In this document: positions 1-14,015 of the stretch, piece after piece
How the letters are laid out: every line of letters begins with the position of its first letter
Numbering within the stretch: the stretch's first letter is position 1
Assembly: GCA_034401135.1 (NCBI GenBank)
Contig: JAWZSP010000004.1
Location: forward strand, 1,178,001 to 1,242,000
Length of the DNA stretch: 64,000 nucleotides
Source: Volutella citrinella
Taxonomy: Eukaryota > Ascomycota > Sordariomycetes > Hypocreales > Nectriaceae
Direction of reading: 5' to 3'
The notes under the pieces: model-generated
The model's input: only the letters and a program-made list of their open reading frames with translations
What the model was told of the DNA's origin: nothing
Database searches by the model: none
Made by a program: the position numbers and the translations under genes

Positions 1-984
<984 letters not shown>

Positions 985-3900
985 ATAGCTCACGGCGGAC
1001 CAGGGGAGCGGGCGGCCGATCTGCCAACCAGCCACACCATGCATAAGAATACAACCGAAGGTAAACGAGAATTTGAGAAATTTGCGCGAGACCAGGGATA
1101 TTACGTGGCTTTCCCGGCGCACCTGCACCTGCACCTGCACCGCCCTGCTCTGCGACGGACGGTGAGCCTGGGTGGTACTCTGGAGCCTGGTTTTGTTGCC
1201 TCGCCGAGGTATCGACGAGGCCGCAATGTTTGTTTGTTGCGTGAGGCAGCAGCTGGCCAGGCTGTATGTACCCTGATGCATAAGTAGGCACTACTACATG
1301 CAGAGTAGCTACCAGCAGTTAGTGTCTTATAAAAGCTGTTTTCCTTTTACATGTACTCTTTCCTCGTCCATGAAACACCGGCGTGCAGAGACAAGATCAA
1401 CCAACTCGCTATTCTTGGACCTGGACCCCAGATCTGCTCCTCAAGCCATGTGTTCCAGCAGTTGCCTGCTGCCCGCCTCCCCGACGGGATTGATTATTGA
1501 TACTAATCGGGGCAAACGTTCCGTGGCGGAGGAACCGTCGTCTGTTCTCCCATCCCCCACTCACGCCCTGGTGGCCCGTTCCCGGCTACCTGCATTGCTG
1601 CCTCGATTTTGCGCAGTAGCTCGGGGTGACTAGGCCGTGAGGCGCGACTGGGAGGCCTTGTCCATCGGCGTACTATGCTAGCCGCCGTTGCACCGTAGAC
1701 ATGAGTACATAGAGCGGCAAAGCCAAAGAAGAAGAAAAGCGAAACAGGGAAAAGTAACGCCTTGCCTGCCAGTTAGCATCACCACTCGCCAGTGCTTGCG
1801 GCGTGGCTGCAGCCGCCGAGTTGGCGCAGCGAGCGTCGTGTATTGGTGTTGCAACTTGCACGATGTCGTAGTCAAGGCCACCCCTACCCAGAGTGGTCCT
1901 CCGTGTGCCATGGATGTATTTGTCTTGGATCGCCGAGTGTGGGGACTGGGGAGGGAGGAAAGTAAGCATGTGTGGACGCCATGTTCGAGAAGGCTGCGTT
2001 GAAGCCGGTCCAGTGTCAGATAAGATGTGACCAAGGAGACAACCAGCGCGGCGGCTGGTGATCCAAAAGAAGGCCGCGCAGCCAGGAGGCCTTGTAGTCT
2101 CCTCTCCATCGGACAATATTTGCTGACGCCCAGTGTTACCTCGCTGGTGAGCCACGACACCGCCCCAGGGCGTGCGATAGGCTGGCCTGGGCCTCGGCTG
2201 GCCCGGCCATGTCTCTGGACCTCTGGCCTGGCCACTGTGGCCACTGGTCAGTGACGGGGGAAACGAGGAGGAGAGAGGCAAGATGGAAGACGGGACAGAC
2301 ATCGATGTCCATGCAAGCCTCGTGCATGGCCAGCTGTAGCATCGCTGCACCAGCCAGGGCACGCCCCCCGACGCCATGCTGAACTGACGGACGATACGAC
2401 GCAACATCGCTTTGCTGAGGATGTTTGACCAGCCCACCACCATCTGCCGCCAGAGAGACCCGCATACAACTGGGGGACAGGAAGTGCGATGGCAGAGTGA
2501 CCGAGGGGACGGCATGCATGAGCAATGTGACCCTGCCTCCCCATGCCCCCCTTCTTTCCCCCGATCGCATCCTATATTCCCATTCCCTTCATCGCCACCC
2601 CCCTCGAGTTAGCTCTACTCCCATTCTTGGAAATCGGGCTAGCCTGGCTTGCGTAGTCGATGCGCTGCTGGAGGATTGTCGTTACACCATGGTTTTTTGC
2701 GGCCATAATCTGATTGAAGAAGCTAGGCCAACGATGCGACAAGAGGCTGGGTCGAGTCGCCTCGTGTCACACATGAAGCGGCGTATCATGCCTCCTTCGG
2801 CTGGAGGCCTGGAGCAAACGAGCGGCAGCACTGCGCGAGGAGAAAAGAAGACGGCTCGCTAGCATGGCAAGGCGCTGCATTGGCTGCATCGACTTACATG
2901 GACCGCGGGCCAGAGCTGCGAAGGTCTCGGGGGGTTGCTGCAGTCTATTTACCATGTGCAAGCCGTGTGATGGGATGTAGCTTGTATGTAGACTCTCAAC
3001 GTTGTGTAACAACCTGACTGCCTATCGAGGGCGTTTGGGATGCAGTGCTCAGCCAGGCTCTGTCCTGGCGCGCAGATCTGGAGACGCGCATTTCTGTCGT
3101 CGGGTCACCAATCACACCGCTGGCCTCTGGCCAAGTTACGGTCGCACTGCGTCTGCGGTGGTCGAGCCCGGAGCCGTGGTAGAGGTGTCGGCCATCGGGC
3201 AAGACTGCGCATGGGCAACCGTCGGCCTAGCAGACAGTGGCCAAGATCCTTCGCAGATGTGCGTGTGCTGAATTTCAGAAGATATCTGCCCGCTATCTAG
3301 ACCGCTCACTGCGATTGTGCGGAGACGCACGGAATTTGACCCAACACCAAGAAGTCCTGGCGAGCAGTGCTTGAAAGCTGTGTTTGCTAGCCATGAGGGG
3401 TTCAGAGACAAGATGTCTCATCAAAAAACATGCCTGGTGGGACTAAATCGCCGACAGAATCATTCCAAGCCCCGATCTGGACGAGGCTAACTGATGCTGG
3501 TCAACGCTGCAGACGTTGTCCCAGCCGTGGCGCTGCGTGACAGTGACACTGACAGGTTCCCTTGCGCGATTGGAGTGTTTATTTCTTAGCGCACGCACTG
3601 GGCCCCCGTTAGCTTGGGCCCGGTTGGTGTGGGCGTGCTGGCGGCTGGGATTGAGCCGTCACGGTTGCAATGGAGGCCAAGCCATGGCTATGCTGACTCT
3701 GTTGGAGTTCAGTCTCTCCTGCGTCAGAAGAGGGCTGCCTGAACAACGAGTAATGTTGAGGGGGGGCGACGGGGGGCGACCGATGCTTGTGTTAAAGCCG
3801 GCCGACTGTTCAGCTCACCCGCCAAAGCCGCCTCGTCCCGGTCGGCTGAACGTGGAAAGAAGAAAATAAAAAAGTAATGAAAGGATACTGGCATGCTTGG

Positions 3901-6900
3901 AGACCAGTTTGGGCTGCTGGCTGGTTGGCGCCAGACATGGGTCGACGCCTGCTGAACCCCCCCAGAATTTGACACGTCTTGTTACCACACGGCCGGCATC
4001 GATCCCCTAACCCCACGGATTGGGGGCCGGATCTTGGCAGGGCGATGCAGTTTGGGTAACAACGATGCTCCCATTGCCTACCGCCTCGATCCGCAGTTTG
4101 CTGTGTTGAGCATCATGCCTTTGAACACCGCAGCTTTCTGCGGTGAAAAAGAAAGCCAATCTTCACATTGCAAGGATGAGCAAGCGCACCACTTGGAAAG
4201 CCAGGCATCCTGTGACCGTCTGCAGGTGTTTGGCGAAGTTGATAAGGAATTAATGCTTCCCAAGCACGGCGCTGCCAGAGGCAGAGAGAACCCGGCAGGC
4301 AGTAAAGGGTTATCAGTTCAATTAGCAATCGAAAGGCGTGATATCTTCATAGTAGTTGGTGATCTCGATGGTCCTGCATCTGCCGGTGCGTATGGCTGGA
4401 ATACAATCCGGACCGGAGATGCAGCCGATGGGGATCCTGAATCCAGGAATACGAACCCTGAGGGTACGTATGGCCTAGTCAGGGTGTCCGAGTGAAGCCC
4501 TGTGCGAGACCCTAGCCGACCTGATAAGTGATTGTTAGTAGTGGTGGTGGCATCAGCATGGCTGACCCACGGTTTTGGTAGAGCACCATCTAAAGGCCGT
4601 ACTCCCCAGTGTTTCGCCTTGTTTCTTGCAGGGATGTTGTGCAGGTAAGCGCAACGCCGCACGGCATGTGAAGGGGAGCTTGGGTAGCTAATCAAGTCAA
4701 AAGCTGAGGTCCTTTTTTGCGTCGCGGGTGGCGAGGTCTTAGACGCTCGTGCCAACCGCAGCTCACCCCGAGCATAAGAGACCAGCGGGGCACGTGGGTG
4801 AGAGGATCAGCCGTCTGGGTCCTCTGGGAGGCACCCCATTGCCGGCGCCTGGAGGAGGATGACAATGCATCATGGAGAAGGACAGGCTGCTATGCCGACC
4901 TCTGGCGGGCATGGTGCAAAACGTGGGGGTCCAATGTTCGAGATCTCCTTCGACTTGAGCCCTCGACACTGGCTTCGCCTCGCTCCTGGACATACAACGT
5001 CATTTTGTACAGTATCCAGCCATCCGTAGATCATGCGTTCCACACCGTACTACGTACGAGCTTGTCTCCTCGGAAGGTGATGGATGAATGCGGGGTTGGC
5101 TGTGACTGAGACATGGAGCCCCGCCTTCACATCAGGCTCTGGCTGGTTGAGACTGAGGTCAAGGTGAGGCGTGGTGTAGTTTTCTCGAGGGATCTATAAT
5201 TGCTTCTGCTCAGGACGCCTGATTGCGCCAGGAAAGCCGTCGAAGGGGTCGAGCTGCGGCACTCGATTATCGGTCATTCAACACTCAAGGAAGACGCTGC
5301 CATCGGCTTGAAGCCAGGAAGCACACAAGAGTTGGTCCAGCTTCAACGAGGAAGCGAGGGCTGGACCATGCCGCGATATTACGACGCGTAGCACTCTGTG
5401 CTCCGTATGAGATCGACGCAGTCCATTTTGCTGTTAGCTCACCGACGACCTTGGTTCTCAGTTCTCTGAGGTTCCAAGGGTGTCGGGCGCCTACCTGTTG
5501 CAAGGGCACAGGCGCCACCGCCGACATTTGCGTTGCATAGGCTGCACCTTTCTTTTTCCTGCTCGGGTCTCCAGTATCCGGACTAGCCGCCAAATCTGGC
5601 GGAGACAGGGCGCGGCAGGGCGGAGACTGGGCACGGCAGGGCGGATGCACTACGATGGCCTGGGATCGGTATTGACATGGTTGTTGGTGTCGTATCTTGG
5701 ACCCATGCTTTCATTTGGGAAGCTGATCAGCTGTATGCCCTCGAAGGCTTGGGTGGATAGCACTCTGTGCTGTGGAGGATATTCATCAAGCGTCGGGAAA
5801 GGAGCTTTGCTGTTGGTGATTAAAAACCCAGAAACCAGGGGCTTGATCCGGAAGGCCTTGAAGGAGGTGGTACCTTTAGGCCGTCAATGGGAGACGTTTC
5901 GGATGTGTTTGAATAAGTGACTTCGGTACGGAGTCCTGAGCATGTAATTAATAAAGTAGAGCGGCATGTCTAGGCCAACTCCAGATTTCAGAGGCTGGGT
6001 AGCCTCCAACACACCATGGCTCGGTGAACGGGTATGGGTGGGCTTGCGGATGGTGGTACAGCCTGAAATCGCGATCATTGCCCAAGCCTGGCCCAATCTC
6101 GGGATATTAATGCCACTTGCAGTCCCATAGCAACACAGTCAAGTACGAATGGCAAGAGTACTACCGGTAGTACAGTGCACCGCCCACTCCACGGCAATCC
6201 CGGTTGAGCGTTGCCACAGGTTGAAGCAGCCAAAGTGATGGGCCTATAGGAATTCATAGCGCAAGGAGACGTAGGTCATTGGGCGTGTATCCGTTGGAGC
6301 ACACGTTGCCGATGAATTGACCTGAAACTTTTGGAACGCTGGAGACCTGCTGCCCCCACGGCGGGATCAGCGCAAAGGCGAGGTGCGGAGAGTCGGCGGC
6401 AATTGAACAGTTCCAGAGGGGTGCCCCGGGGGGAAGGGAGACGAGCCGGACCGCTTGAATCCCATGCCGGCGTCGAAAAACTTCATGTGAAGCTGTGGAG
6501 GCATCGCTTTGTGGCGGCGTGAGGGCATGAGCGTCTCAGCATGACTGGTGGCACCAAGGTGCAGTAAGTAATTACTCCAGTCGGCAGGTAAGTACCTACC
6601 AACCCTGGACGCAGGCCGATCCATCCGAAGAGCAGGCATGTCAGTACACACGATGTATGGGCCAGCATGGGCAAGCACCAAGGACCAGTAGCGGCTGGTA
6701 GCGCGTGACTGATCACAGGACTAAACGTCGGGCCGTCGCGGCATCTACTGTGCTCCGTCCACAAGGCGGGGGCCACACGTGGAATGCAACGCACTTGCCT
6801 AAGGTACGAAAGAGTGGAATCCACGAGGAGGGCGCGCACGGCAGCCTGCCTTAGATTTCGCGGTTCCGTCAAGACATCGAATAGGCAGCGTCAGGGTTCC

Positions 6901-9900
6901 AATTTTTCACAACTCGCCTTGGACCACTTGTTCTTGCATAAGTACAGATTACCTTCACTCATGGGTGCGATTTTACGTACTGTTTTCGTTGTGTCCATTT
7001 TTGGGAAGGCCTTGACCGAGCTTCTGGGTTAGTGCAGTCAATTGGCGAAGGCGCCGGTAAACGGAGCGGACGTAGGCAACATGGGAATGTGGTGCGTTGC
7101 TCGCTCTAGTTTGGCAGGCACTCGGGCCAGGGCTCTTTCCTGACTGGACCAGGCGGGCTCTTTTTGGGGCCATTGAGTGGGCAGTCAATGGCCGTACTAG
7201 GCTGCTAGCATGGCTTAGGTTCGGCATAGCGTAGGACACGTCTGCATTATTCGCCCTGCTTAGCACTAATTGTGCCTAAGGTGCCTCCCGTCAGTTTTGC
7301 CATCACCAGCGGGGACGGTTGCCAGTGCGCCACCTGCCTAGCCATGCCTCCCTGGTGCTGGGCTGGTTGGCCTTTCCCAATGCTAAGTTGCTAGCTACCA
7401 CCCCCCCAGCCCCCCCAGTCACAGGCTCCTTGGGGTCCCGCCCGCCGGCTCATCACTTCTAGCAATGATCTGAGATCTTGCCGGCTGATGGTCAACTTTC
7501 CTCTGCATATGTGAGATGCTCAACTTGGATATCGTGGACGGCCCAGGCTGCACCTGTGCTACAGTAGTCGCCCACCCTGACAGCCTCGAGGTCTTCGAGG
7601 CCGCCATGCGCACCTAACCAGTCCAGAGAGAATCTCGTCAACGCAGGGCTGGGCTTGCTGCGCCAGAACCGACAACATGTCTCTGAATGTTGGGGTCGGG
7701 GCAACTACGGGAGATAACAACTTCAAGGCACGCTCGCTGGTTGGCTCGAACTTGTCCCTTGTCTCTGACGACGAGACAACAACTGACCATCGAGGACGGT
7801 GACTGGTCCCCAGCACCAAGCTCAACCAACCCACGTACTCCAGACACTGCCATTTTTCGCCTGGGGCGAACGCAGCTCCACGCTGGTCCCCCCCTCCCCC
7901 CGGATGGAAAGGAATGGCACATCTTTGCGTATCCCACAGCCGTCGCCATCGGCACATCTCCGACCGTTTCCCCCGACAGGACCGCCTCTGGCCGCATTCT
8001 CCAGTGAGAGCCCATCATGGGCCATTAGCGCCAAGGCCTAAGGCCAATGAGCCAGACTGAGAGTCTCTGTGGCATGATTCCGCCTCCCTCGGATGTCGCT
8101 AACAGGTTTTGGGCAGTCAGCAGCTTGGTTCGTAGCTCTGTCTCGCCGTATCGGAAAAGCAACGAGTGTGTTAAATGATGCAATCCCACTGCCTAACGCT
8201 GCACTCTGCGCCAGGGAAACATTTGCTGGTTGGTCCGCTGGCGGCTATGGCTGGCTTGGTCGCAGGCCTTACATTGTCTCACTGCCCTGGCCCCGTGTGG
8301 CCATTCGGGGTCCGCCTCCTCATCTGCACCTCCAAGGGCGGGTTTCGTTTCTTCCTTTTTCTGTGCCCTCTTGCCCCTTTGCTTCTTTGGCCAAGATGGG
8401 GGTTGTCGACGGACGGACGGTGTACCGTCTGGGACGCGCAGCAGTGTCAACACGACCCACCATCTCAGCATCGTCAAAGCGACCCCTGCCCTCTTCCTCA
8501 TCCTTGGCGCCTCCATCTGCCTCAGAGGCTCAGAGAGGATTCTGGATTCGCCTAGTCCCGGCGCTCGCTTCGCGGAACTCCCAATTTACAGAGCGTGGGC
8601 GAAGACGAGGACTCTCCCAAAAAGGACCACCCAAACTGCACTGCATCTTGGGTTTCCAAGTATGAAACCGGCTCACCTGGGCCACCAACTGGGTTTTTGT
8701 GCGCTCGATGCGTTCCGCTGCCCTATGCTGCCCTGCGCAAAGCCAAATTAATCCCATCCTCCAGTGGGGACTCGCAGCGTCTTAAATGCGAGGCTAAAGA
8801 GTTACTGGAGCCCACCCCTTCTAAACAGCAACAAGACCCTGTCAGCCACCCAGTGGACCACGGAGGCGCATCCGGTTGAGACCGTCTCGGCCAGGACTGG
8901 TCAATGTCTTAAATGCAGTTTATACTGTACTGAGCTCTTACGTCCCGGTTGACTCTCATGCGTGTGGGCTTCTATTCGCCCTTGAGTTGGCTTTCGCCCC
9001 CCCGCTACTCCGTACTGTGGCTTCTCATCCCTTCTCATCCAGCTGCTGGTACGGAGACTGAACGGGGGGGTGGTGATCTTGCCTCTTGGTCCTTGCTATT
9101 GGGCCATCATCTGCCCACCTACCTTGTCCGGACTACGTAGAGGGTGTGCATCTTCCGATCGGGATCCTTGCTAGAATCTCCTACCCAGCAAGTACACCAC
9201 CGGTCCCTGATCCCCCACTGCATGTTTCCCTGCAGTGTGTGCTTCTTTCGAGCCACCACTCCCCTGCGCTCTAAGCACTGTCATCCCAGTCTGCCCAGCA
9301 GCCACCACCCTGTCCCTACCATCTCTTTCGCTAACTGGGAAGGGCGCATATCCCGGTCCGGCAGAGAGCTAAGCAACGAGAAAAGAGACACCATAGTGGT
9401 GCGGGGCGCTTCAGCTCTGGATCTGCCTCGATGCCGGCCGGCTCTCATACCTCTGCCATATCAACCCTCGCGCGGCCTGGAATCAGAGACCTCTGCTTGT
9501 CTTCCGAATCTCCTTCCCTCAGTGATCGACACAGGTCTGCTCTCCTGCGCACATCCTCGCAGCGACATTTCACATTGGCTCCTGGGAGAGTCATCGCTTC
9601 ACCGTCCTCGATCTCTCTTCTTCCACCTCGGTTCTGGTCTGATCCAGTACTGTCACCATCTCGAACACACCCCCGACTTGGAATCCTTACTCGTTACCTG
9701 CTCAATTTGGAGACCCGCGTCTCCTGGCCTGTCAGATCACACATCACAGATCTGATCCACATCATTTCCGACTTTTAAATTCCCCGGTGATCGAACATCT
9801 GTTGAGATCATCCTCTGCGCTCACTGCCGCTACTCAGGTTTCTACGCAGTTACTATAACACCTCAGTCGCTGCCATACCATCGATGTTTTGGTATTCCGT

Positions 9901-10534
9901 GGGATCTATCGATAATTACTTTGATTCCGAGCCTAAGCTCGTATTCTGCTGTGGCTCGCTTCTCATCACACTCTTCATCCTTCACATTTAAGCAGAACAC
10001 TTCGCCAACAGAGCAATCTCAGACCAACACTACCCACCAAAGATTGGTCTCGTAACACACATTCTCTTGTCCACTTGAACGGGTCACGTCTCTGTTAGTA
10101 GCTGTGCACTACTTGCATCATTCGGTTTGTCTTTGCTTCGTTCAACCAGCGAAGCTCCTCACATAATACCCGCGAACTTGGCAATACCTGCTGCAGCTCC
10201 CATCGTGGTCCAGCATCTCGAATTTTCAACAACCTTGCCCCGGCACTCTCCTGCGCTGCATCGCATACTTCACTGGACAGAGCAAGCCAGGTCATTCGCG
10301 CCAAACTATCAGCTCTTTTTCGACACCTTATGCAACTGTGAAACAGCACCGTTCACGATATGTACTAGCAGTCCCCTGGCCTTGACTGGAGCGAGCCTCG
10401 AAAACCGTGTTGGGCATATCCCACTGTCGAGATACTGATTGAGGACTTGACCTGAGAGCAGCCCGCCCGCAAAAAGGACGATACCTATCCTCGACATCAA
10501 CACTCAATCCCCTCTCCCCCTTCCCGTTCTCAAA
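985..10534. other. 9.5 kb gene-free region upstream of the DUF2841 gene
   Basis: No frame here has recognisable domains, and no set of open frames joins at splice sites into a convincing protein. The left end holds the 3' flank of the ABC transporter and an isolated TATA-like TATAAAAG near 1328. A CACCTG hexamer is repeated near 1119-1140. A perfect 16-bp palindrome lies at 6158-6173. From roughly 8900 the plus strand becomes rich in C and T, as fungal core promoters and long 5' leaders are, up to the start codon at 10535. The inference is a large regulatory region plus leader for the downstream gene, possibly with non-coding transcripts. Confidence 0.5.
6158..6173. repeat. perfect 16-bp palindrome
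   Basis: GTACTACCGGTAGTAC equals its own reverse complement. It lies inside the gene-free region; no function is implied by the sequence alone. Confidence 0.8.
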
Positions 10535-12519
10535 ATGGTTCGGGACTGGCCAAGGGAGTACTCCCGACCTCACGCGTACCTGGATCGATTTGCCTCCGAC
10601 GGATTCGATGATGGCCGCTTCCCAGAGCCCCAAGACATTCACCGCAGACAGCCCCCAATGGTAGGTTGCCGGCTCTTGTCATCTGGACGAAGGCCCGTTG
10701 CTGACCAGCGGCATTTTCGTGGATGTAGCAAATTGACGAGGCGTTACGCCAGCATTGTAGCATCTCCGCCAGACGCTATTTTGTTGCCGTCATCATGGAT
10801 GACGGCAGTCCAATGACTTTCTCTGGGCCTGGTGCTGCCAAGCTCGACAATAACGTGGCACGGCAATTTTTCGACATGGACAAATATAAGCGGGTCATGG
10901 AGCGCCTGGATTCAGGTGAGAAAACCCAACTTCCCTTCCTTCCAGAACTATTTTAACACGTGTTTGATGTTCAAGGGGCGAATCCGGTTGTCGATGACCC
11001 ATTCGGGTTTGATGGCAACGTCTTCAAACAGTCCGCCGACTTTCCCAGAAACCGTGGTCTTGATCGCCGGCGCATGCCAGCTTTAGATGACTGGGACTCT
11101 GCACGCCAGGGGCGAAAAAGACAACGGGCGCGGCATCCCGTGAATGACGACGATGACATGCCGATGACCGTCTCCACCACAAGGAAGGGCATCAAGATTG
11201 GTAACCCTCAAGAAGTTTGGAATTTTTACGAGCAACGATTCAAGAATTGCCAACAAACAGCCTGCAAGCTCATTGCCAAGGCTTGGGTGAAGGCAGTGGA
11301 GCCCAAGAAGCAGTCGACGCACCCATACACTGGCAAGGAGGAAAAGGCACCGGATTGGTGGCCAAAGCCCTGGGGCACGACGAAAGAGGACAAGGTCCGC
11401 CATAAAGAACCAGATCACCTGTACAAGAGAGGTAAGAGGGGCCCTGAAGCTTATCGTTTTTGGGCGCAGAGAAAACTGATGCCAACTCTCTTCAAGAGCG
11501 TGTCCATCTACTGAACCACATCCTGCGAATGATTGTTGAACCAAACGAGAAGCAGCATGTGGACATCCGCAAGCTCAATCTGAACGTGAAAAAACTGGAA
11601 GAAATCACGACCGAAGCACTCTCAGGCTTCTTTACGGACAAAGAGAACCCTGCCAATGCTAGGAAGCGGCCTTACCTGAATGAGATATTCAAGGTAGCTA
11701 AGCAGGAGGAGCGATTTAAAAATGGAGAAATTGGTATGTGCCAACGGCCCCAGTTAGGATGACAGCTGCTGACAGTACTTAGATGGAACGACAGAGGTCT
11801 ATGTCATGGCCGAGGACAAGATTCCTGAGTCCTTTCCTGAGAGCGACGAGGGGGGTGTTTTGACCAAAGAAGAGGATGATCAGGACATCTCACCGACGAA
11901 GCTGACGGTGCATGGAATGATGCCAACTCCAACCAGTGAGCAAGGGCCTAACGCCCTCCCCTTCTTGGGAGACCTACCAGTGCGAGGCACACAATATTCG
12001 ACTTCTCTCATGCACGACCTGGGGCCAGACCAACATGCTTTTGTGGAAGGGGGCACACTATCAGTCAATGGCCACTCATCTGTTCATTCTACTGGCGGCA
12101 GCCTGATGGAAATGGGCGTGGCTACGCCTCATGACACGAGTCGACGATCATCTCTGTTCAACACCGCGGCTGACTACACGGGACAGAACGGCACTGCCAT
12201 GTATACCCAACAGTGGCAACCCGGATCTACTACAGCACCGACCTCGTCTTTGTATTCCTTTGCACAAACACCAACAAACCCGTCGGCGACTGCTTTTGTC
12301 AACACGAGCGTCCCAATGACTCAGAGCCAGCCTTACATGAATTCTTCCTTTGACGGTCTCCCTCGTGCATATGATCCAAGCCAGGCATCTCTCTTCCGGC
12401 CTGGTGCTGTATCGCAAACGACAGTACAAACCGCGCAGGGTTACAATTACCTGACACAAGACAATCGTGGGGTCCCAGGATTGAAGGTCGATACAGTCTC
12501 TCGGAACCAGCTTCACTAG
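10535..12519 (+). CDS. DUF2841 / YDR124W-like helical-bundle protein
   Basis: Five exons (10535-10660, 10729-10915, 10976-11431, 11497-11733, 11783-12519) give 580 residues. Residues about 180-335 match the fungal family related to yeast YDR124W and to the hrmA-associated cluster protein of Aspergillus fumigatus. Key stretches are GNPQEVWNFYEQRFK, CKLIAKAWVKAVEPKKQ, a tryptophan-rich APDWWPKPWG and EPDHLYKRERVHLL. A basic patch (RQGRKRQRARH, about residues 148-158) could be a nuclear signal. The C-terminal ~240 residues are low-complexity, rich in S, T, Q and P. The start is the ATG after a pyrimidine-rich leader. The biochemical role of the family is not established; a regulatory role is inferred from the nuclear-type composition and the very long upstream region. 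The exon 3/4 junction uses a 65-nt intron; a nearer acceptor would leave only 38 nt and was rejected. Confidence 0.82.
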
Positions 12520-14015
12520 CACAGGGGCCCTTTCCGAAGTGCCACGCCACAGTCGCCATGCCCCCGTTGGCAACCTGTTCCTTTCTCGTCTGCAGATAAT
12601 ATGATTCACGACAGACCTGGTTCAGACAGCACAGGGCTGTGACACTTTAACGAATGTGTCTCTACTGTCGTTGAACATTATCTCGGACGACAGACCCTGG
12701 TAAACCCCATTTTTCTACTGTCCAGCATCTATGGACTTGAATTTATGTTCTTTTTTGCGGCGAAAACAAGCCCAAGTTGCGAACCCACAACCATTTGGCT
12801 TGGAGACTGTTGGTGGAGTGTTGTCGTGTACTTGATGTACTCGTTTGCCCCTGCCCTCCCCCTTTTCTGCATCTGCTGGGATACTTTTTGTGGTCGCAAT
12901 ATTTGCGTTTCCGTATACCACTCTGGGGATCTTGCCCCAAGACGGAGTTGTTCTTTACCCATTTTTGTTCTGGATGGCAATTTGCGGTTTCACGACGGCA
13001 TTCTGGCCGGTACTCGCGATGTATAACGAAACCGTTGGTGGCAATCTGATGCTATACACATACTTATGAGGAGTTTGCTTTGCTGCTAAGCACTGAATTT
13101 TGTATTATGGCATTGGTTCACGAGATACCATATGCTCCGGGGATGAGGAGCGCAGGGCGGCAACTAAAACGATCACACGATCACACATCTGTTTTGGCGC
13201 TTCGCTTGCTGGGTTTGCGGGCTGGTTGTTGTCGGTTTCTTGCTTCCTGTCAGCTGTTGTTTTCTCTTGACGAGGGTCTTTTGAGGTTTGCCGTTGTTTT
13301 TAATCTACTTGGTGGCCAGATGAATGGCGGCTCGCGATGGTGCTCGTGATGGGAGTTCCTGCCAACCACAAATATGAGGAGAAAAGGAGACGAGATGAGC
13401 CCCAGGTTGGACGAACTCATTTTTGGACAACAAATGATAGTCAGCTAGCTTCGACACAGGATCTAACTATGAATTGTGAGCGTGTTAAACTCAATTGCTG
13501 GCACATCTCTGCATCATGACTTGAGAAACGGGTAGTAATGAAACAAGGTCATTGAGAGGGCTCAACGAGCGGCTACGCGACTTGTCCATTCATTGGCCAT
13601 TGTACTGTCGCCATCAATTAGAGCAACGATATTATCGAAGACTTGCATACAGATCCATCCACCAACGCCGAGCTACGAAAACGTGATCAAGTCCAGGGAG
13701 TAGTTGCAGGGCCAGAAGGCCGGAAACAACTACAGTGTATTGAGATTCAATCATCACCTGGGCACAGCAGCCCCCCCCCCAACCATGAAACAGAAGGACC
13801 AGATACGCCCGGCGAAAAAGTCAAGAATGTAAGAAAAAGGCATGAAACATGTCACTCCATTGCAAAACAACGAAACCAAGGAAACTGGTAAATCAACAGA
13901 GACAGCTCCATCAGAGAATATTGACCGCCAAAGAAACGCGATTAATGGGTATAGCTTAAAGGGAAGAGCGGTCGCCATTGGCGGGAAAGGGCGATGCCGA
14001 TTCTTGAACGGGACT
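12520..14015. other. convergent intergenic region
   Basis: This is 3' flanking DNA between two convergent genes. It has T-rich stretches near 12740-13330, as expected for 3' UTRs and terminators, and a C9 run near 13770. No coding signal was seen. Confidence 0.6.

Noticed and set aside
1673..2515. 280-codon minus-strand frame in the gene-free region
   Set aside because: No domain, no membrane or signal pattern, and other frames are equally open locally.
11432..11469. 38-nt intron option in the DUF2841 gene
   Set aside because: Too short for a fungal intron; the acceptor at 11496 keeps the frame and gives the family-like sequence YKRERVHLL.
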